Of a stretch of 64,000 nt of DNA, positions 59,775 through 64,000 are shown piece by piece. The position numbers and the translations under genes were made by a program. Every line of letters starts with the position of its first letter. Within the stretch, counting starts at the first letter, position 1. The stretch is from Calcarisporiella thermophila CBS 279.70 (Eukaryota; Calcarisporiellomycota), in the NCBI RefSeq assembly GCF_041956535.1, contig NW_027192192.1, positions 117,700-181,699 on the forward strand, in the 5' to 3' direction. The notes below the pieces were generated by a model. It saw only the letters and a list, made by a program, of their open reading frames with translations. It was not told the DNA's origin and did not search any database.

Positions 59775-60907
59775 GGGTAATTCTATTTGTACCCGGGTAT
59801 AACTATTAATTACCGCTAAATTGGTTAATTACTGCTAAGTTGGTTAATTATTTTGCTTTATTTAACAGCAAGTCACACTTTTACTTTTATTATTTTCAAG
59901 TTGAGCGTAACCTTTATAATTTAAATCTTTTCATTCTCCTTTGTAAAAATGACTATCATCTCCATTTCTAATCTCAAATCCCGTATGTTCAAAGATCGAG
60001 ACGAAGTAACTGAATGGACGAACGATTACGTAGTTAGTATTGGGTTTGAATGGAGGGTAGAACGCTAAGATCTTACTACTGGATTCCTCACTGCTCTAAC
60101 TTTTATGTTCACGATCAGGCCAACACAGTTCGAATAACGAAATACCTATGAGAAATGTATCAGCAGTGAAATGCGATTGTCCTTTAATATTGCGATTTCG
60201 ATTTTCAAACGCCGTAAATGTCTATCGCGTTACCTCTGGTAATATCGAGCATAATCATCCTTTGAAGCCCGAGGATATTCGATTTGCTCGCAGATTTCGT
60301 AGACCCGACCCTGAAACAGTTCAGTTTACTCAGAACGTTGTTCAATTTGGAGGTAATGTTTCTCTCGCAACTCGTCTTGTTCGTAGCCAGATTGAATCCA
60401 TTCAAGCTAAGGATATCCATAATGCTTTAGCGACAACTGCTAGAAGAGAAAAGGGTGAGCTGTCCGAAATTGTTGCCTTGTTGACCAAGCTTGAGAATAT
60501 AGCCGAATATACCGTCAAATACATATTGGAAAATGGCAAGCTGCAAAACATATTTTGGGTGCGTAACTTGCATGTTTCACTTGCGGACAAGTGTCCTGAG
60601 GTCGTGATTGATGATAGTACCTATCTCACCAACCACTTCAACCTTCCTTGCTTGGTTTTAGTCGGTGTAGATGAAAATATCAAAACGTTTTTGATGGGAA
60701 TTGCGCTACTATAACGCGAATCTACCCATGCATTTATGCGGGGGCTCCAGCAACCTATATCTTGTTTGAAAAGAGAATCAACTGAGAGTATACGAACAGT
60801 GATTAGCGATTCAGACCCAGCGTTCATAAGTGCTGTCCGTAATGTTATCCCACCTAACCAACTTAGCAGTAATTAATAGTTATTCCCGGGTACAAATAGA
60901 ATTACTC
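59775..60907. mobile_element. internally deleted Mutator-like (MULE) transposon with TIRs
   Basis: Terminal inverted repeats of about 50 bp. The left begins GGGTAATTCTATTTGTACCC at 59775; the right, read in reverse complement from 60907, begins GAGTAATTCTATTTGTACCC. Both continue CGGG.ATAACTATTAATTAC.GCTAA. The left end carries a second tandem 19-bp unit (TAATTACYGCTAARTTGGT) that the right end has only once. The interior encodes a damaged MULE transposase. At 1.13 kb it is too short to be autonomous. A 9-bp target duplication was not clearly visible. Confidence 0.85.
59949..60874 (+). pseudogene. MULE transposase remnant
   Basis: The frame starts MTIISISNLKSRMFKDRDEV (FAR1-like DNA-binding start), stops near 60066, then resumes at 60148 with CDCPLILRFRF and HNHPLKP (the zinc-binding WRKY-GCM1/FAR1 end). 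It reaches the DDE core start: VVIDDSTYLTNHFNLPCLVL, VGVDENIKTFLMGIALL. There a TAA interrupts, after which ISDSDPAFISAVRNVIP continues the MULE core in the same frame. The third acidic residue and the rest of the core are missing. It is therefore inactive, with an internal 3' deletion between the TIRs. Confidence 0.82.
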
Positions 60908-61795
60908 ATTCAAAATTTCAAATATATTTATTCTACCCCGCTTTTTTTAAATAAAAACTTTTTCGGCCCCCAGAGCCCGATAAAACATTAGTATAGGAAC
61001 TGTAACATTTGCAGCTCCTCTCCAGATATTGAACTTACTTTAAAGTATTATGTGTTGGATACACAGTATCTTGCTGTTTATAACATGTCATTTCACATCA
61101 ATATTTGAGAATTTCGTTAGGATAATGCTATAATAATGATTTCCTTTTATGTACTTATTATGACTTGTAAATGTGTTGTTTTAAATCCATTTCCATAAAA
61201 TATTCGATTTTTTTGTTTTATTTCCCTCGTCCTTCCCATTTTCAATTAAGGTAATTTTGTCTACCCTGTAGAACCGTTAAAACAGGTTCCAAGCAATGTC
61301 CAAGAGCTATCCCTTCATTTCATACAAAAAGGACAAAAGAGTAATGTAAATGAATTACCCCATTATTGCAGAAGTATTAGGGAATAAAAAATATCGAATT
61401 AAGTCGACAGTTATTACAGCTATTGAGATAAACTCTCACAAGCGTAAATGCTTTTGTTTTTTTATTTTGACTTTCATATGAATAAATTTCAAAATGCAGT
61501 AATTAATTTGCCTTCGATCCACCTTTTGCATAAAATAAAATCAATTTTGATATTGCTGTATACTGTTATTACTACAACAAATAAACCACTATTTATGTAA
61601 AAGTGCAGGAAATATAAAAAAAACGGGTCCATGCTAAGATATCGAGAGTGATTGAGCTAAGCCTTTTAGAGGGGAGAAGTTGCCCCCCAGCATCCTTATT
61701 TAATATTCAAAGGAGCATGGTTAGCCCCTATTTTATCTACCCTTCTCTTATTATATACTCATAATTTTCCTTATTGTGTCAGATTTTGTTACAAC
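60908..61795. other. AT-rich intergenic region
   Basis: Strongly AT-rich; no open frame. A TATATACTC element near 61753 lies about 45 bp before the lectin start. Confidence 0.5.
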
Positions 61796-62647
61796 ATGAG
61801 AGTTACACAATTAACATGGTTGGCATTCTACTTCATTGCAACACGAGCCATCGCCGTTGTCATTGTAGAAGAGTCATTTGGTGGACAAACCCTAAAAGAC
61901 CCCTCCCAATGGTACAGTACATATGAGGGGCCGGGTGACCCTACTGGATGGGCTTGCCTGACTGCTGCATCTGGAGAACAAGGTCCTCTCCATGCATGTA
62001 AGGGTGGAATAGGAGTGGACAGACCAGGAGATGGCTCATTGCGTCTAACAAATCACGAAACTTTTCAAAATGGTTTCATTCTGAACCATAGAGCTCTGCC
62101 TTCGGAAAAAGGGCTCCGTATAGATCTCGGATTCTCATTTTATGGATCTGCGACGGCCCCTAATTCTGCTGATGGTGTCAGTATCTTTCTGCTGGATGCG
62201 GATAAACCGCTTCCTCCCGTACCCGGAAGATATGGAGGAGGATTAGGTTACATTGGAATTGAGGGAGGGTATATTGGCATTGGTCTCGATGAATTTGGAA
62301 ATTTCTCTAGAGATAGGGTTAGAGAACCTAATTCAATCGCTATCAGGGGCTCAACCAATTCAGGAAATCGATTACTAAAGGTCAGTCGACTCAGTGGAGA
62401 CCAGCGAATCTCAGTACCAGAAACGAAGAACTATAGAGAGGCGGAGCGTAAAATTAGCATTGAGCTATCGCCTACTGGACACATTGGGGTCTATATTGAC
62501 TTTAAGGATGGTAAAGGTCTTATTCTGGTTGCCGAGGCTGAAAATCCTGGTGTTCCTCGAGCTGTTCGACTTGGTATTGCTGGTAGCACCGGGAGCTATA
62601 CTAGTATTCATGAAGTGTTTGATCTCAAGATAGAAACTTTACAATAG
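61796..62647 (+). CDS. secreted L-type lectin-domain protein, bacterial-type, intronless
   Basis: One uninterrupted exon of 283 residues. A signal peptide (MRVTQLTWLAFYFIATRAIA) precedes an L-type lectin sandwich: GDGSLRLTNHETFQNGFIL, LPSEKGLRIDLGFSFYGSA, ADGVSIFLLDADKPLPPVP, GRYGGGLGYIGIEGGYIGIG, LDEFGNFSRD, EPNSIAIRG. The block GGxLGY...GGYxGIGLDEFGNFS is the hallmark of bacterial L-type lectins (common in actinobacteria) and supplies the Ca/Mn and sugar-binding Asp/Asn. It is probably secreted and carbohydrate-binding. No introns, in contrast to most neighbours, and it is flanked by transposon debris. Horizontal acquisition is plausible but not shown. Confidence 0.82.
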   Translation: MRVTQLTWLAFYFIATRAIAVVIVEESFGGQTLKDPSQWYSTYEGPGDPTGWACLTAASGEQGPLHACKGGIGVDRPGDGSLRLTNHETFQNGFILNHRALPSEKGLRIDLGFSFYGSATAPNSADGVSIFLLDADKPLPPVPGRYGGGLGYIGIEGGYIGIGLDEFGNFSRDRVREPNSIAIRGSTNSGNRLLKVSRLSGDQRISVPETKNYREAERKISIELSPTGHIGVYIDFKDGKGLILVAEAENPGVPRAVRLGIAGSTGSYTSIHEVFDLKIETLQ

Positions 62648-62919
62648 CAGTTTTTAATTAAATTAGCCTACATATTAAATTACATAGTTTCTAATATAAT
62701 CATAACTCCAAGTTTTTTTTCTAATAATTTTTAAGTAGAGGGATACTAATAATTCTCAATTGTAACGAGGTGTAGCGGTTTTTTTTTTGGTAGACTTAAT
62801 AAATATAGAAATTAGGTGAAAATCATAAAACATAACTAAGGAAGCAAATAGTCAAAAAAAAAAAAAATCGTATGATCCTTACAGAAAATTTGGATATATT
62901 AGATCCAGTTTTTTTGTAG

Positions 62920-64000
62920 GGAGATTCCAAGCCTGAGTAGACAAACTAGATTGGGAGATTCCAGAATGAACCAGACGAAAAATATATAAGGAAATAAGGA
63001 TTACGAGATTTGATTGTCCTAGATATTTAAGTAGTATATCTTTAATATTTTGTCCTTCTTTTGAGAGCTAATAACTCCACCAATATACATCCAAATGCCC
63101 TCATTTTTGATGCAATGAATACTCTTTTTCTTGCCGGTTCTTTTTGGAAAACAAATGCAAAATTTTCCCTTCCCTTAGTAGTGTTATACAAAGTTGCTAA
63201 CCTACCCTAAAGCCCACCTGGTTATGTTGGTGGCCTTTTTCTTCCACTCTTGAACCCCCTAATAAGCAGGATAGAGAGGTATACAACAGCGTTCGAAGTA
63301 GGAGGAGCCTCAGAGAGGGTAAGGTTTTGGCCCACCATCAACTAAAATTAACCTACTTTCTCAGAGGAAATTAACCGTTGCTCCCGAACCTCTATCCTGG
63401 CCAGGAATTTTCCCCTTTATATGTATGAAGAAGAAATGCGAGGCAAGAAATCCACAGTAGACCGCTAAGGAAGCGGGGTGGTATTCCCAGCTTCAACCAA
63501 ACCCCCTTGGGTTCTAATGTAAATTTTAATTCCTTGACTCCATTTCTTCTTTTGACCCCCACGCTCTCTTCCTACCTCCTATCCACCAACTCATATACGC
63601 CAATCTATATAATCACAACGACAACCTTATCAACCGCTTACATAGGCCGTCCATATCCAGCTCTCGTGCAAGCGACTCAACCCTATATAGATACCTTTTA
63701 ACCCCGGGGACCCTCTTGCTATCTTCTTTCGATACTGGAGGCCGCTTTGTTTCCCTAGTGTCCTTCTTTATCAGAATTTTCGATATTATCGGTACCCATT
63801 CGTCTCGTGACGAGGAGCTGCACGCGAATATTGAATTATTTCTACAAGAAAATGAGAAGTATGTCGAAATGTTTTTGATTGACAAAACCTTGAGTGATTC
63901 GGGTCTTTAGGCCCTTTCATAGTCGAAAAACTTTATCGAAAGTTTTGTCTCTGGTTCTCTGCCATTGTTGGTTGTTCCAAGCGGCCTTCAAAAGAAGAAA
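62920..64000. repeat. dispersed repeat, right copy
   Basis: It begins with GGGAGATTCCAAGCCTGAG, a repeated end motif, and a second short unit at 62954. It then tracks the left copy (360-1400) block by block to the window end, including CCTCTATCCTGGCCAGGAAT and CCTTTCATAGTCGAAAAACT. A frame at 63716-63910 (RDEELHANIELFLQENEKYV) could be a fragment of its protein. The repeat runs off the window. Confidence 0.6.

Overview
This window reads as nuclear DNA of an early-diverging fungus, Mucoromycota-like rather than Ascomycota or Basidiomycota. The genes carry short introns with GTRNGT/YAG ends and TATA-box promoters. The gene content combines an MITF/TFE-like bHLH factor, a cytoplasmic ricin-B-fold lectin, a Ctr copper transporter, an allantoicase and MULE transposon remnants. 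This placement is inference; no rRNA, tRNA or organelle marker was found to fix it.

The core (about 1.6-57.5 kb) is a compact housekeeping segment: DIS3 (-), VPS11 (+), a copper/metal-uptake block (10.2-17.5 kb), a GST (-), a FYVE protein (+), a bHLH factor (+), mitochondrial ribosomal protein uS7m (-), a gene-poor stretch with only fragmentary coding signals (25.8-31.2 kb), a RasGEF with tandem acidic-W-x-GY repeats (-), eIF2B-epsilon (+), a small secreted protein (+), a decayed eIF4A-type helicase copy (-), a beta-trefoil lectin (+), CstF-77/Rna14 (+), a Sec7-PH Arf GEF (-), a Hal4/Sat4-like kinase (-), SEC23 (+), allantoicase with an unusual basic tail (-) and SNIP1-like FHA protein (-). 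Several neighbours are divergent pairs sharing 200-300 bp promoters (DIS3/VPS11, RasGEF/eIF2B-epsilon, kinase/SEC23).

The most interesting block is 10.2-17.5 kb. It holds a Ctr-family copper transporter fused to an 18-cysteine, Met-motif ectodomain. A divergently transcribed, apparently GPI-anchored paralogue of that ectodomain follows, with 18 cysteines and an intron at the same place. Next are a YcnI/DUF1775-like protein whose mature N-terminus should be a histidine, and a secreted DOMON-cytochrome b561 reductase. Together they look like a surface copper-acquisition module: reduce, bind, hand over, import. The functional link is inferred from families and adjacency.

The ends (1-1.6 kb and 57.5-64 kb) are AT-rich and repeat-laden. 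The right end carries a terminal-inverted-repeat element inserted next to the SNIP1 start, an internally deleted MULE with clear TIRs, and an intronless L-type lectin gene of bacterial look. It also carries one copy of a roughly 1 kb dispersed repeat whose diverged partner lies at the left end.
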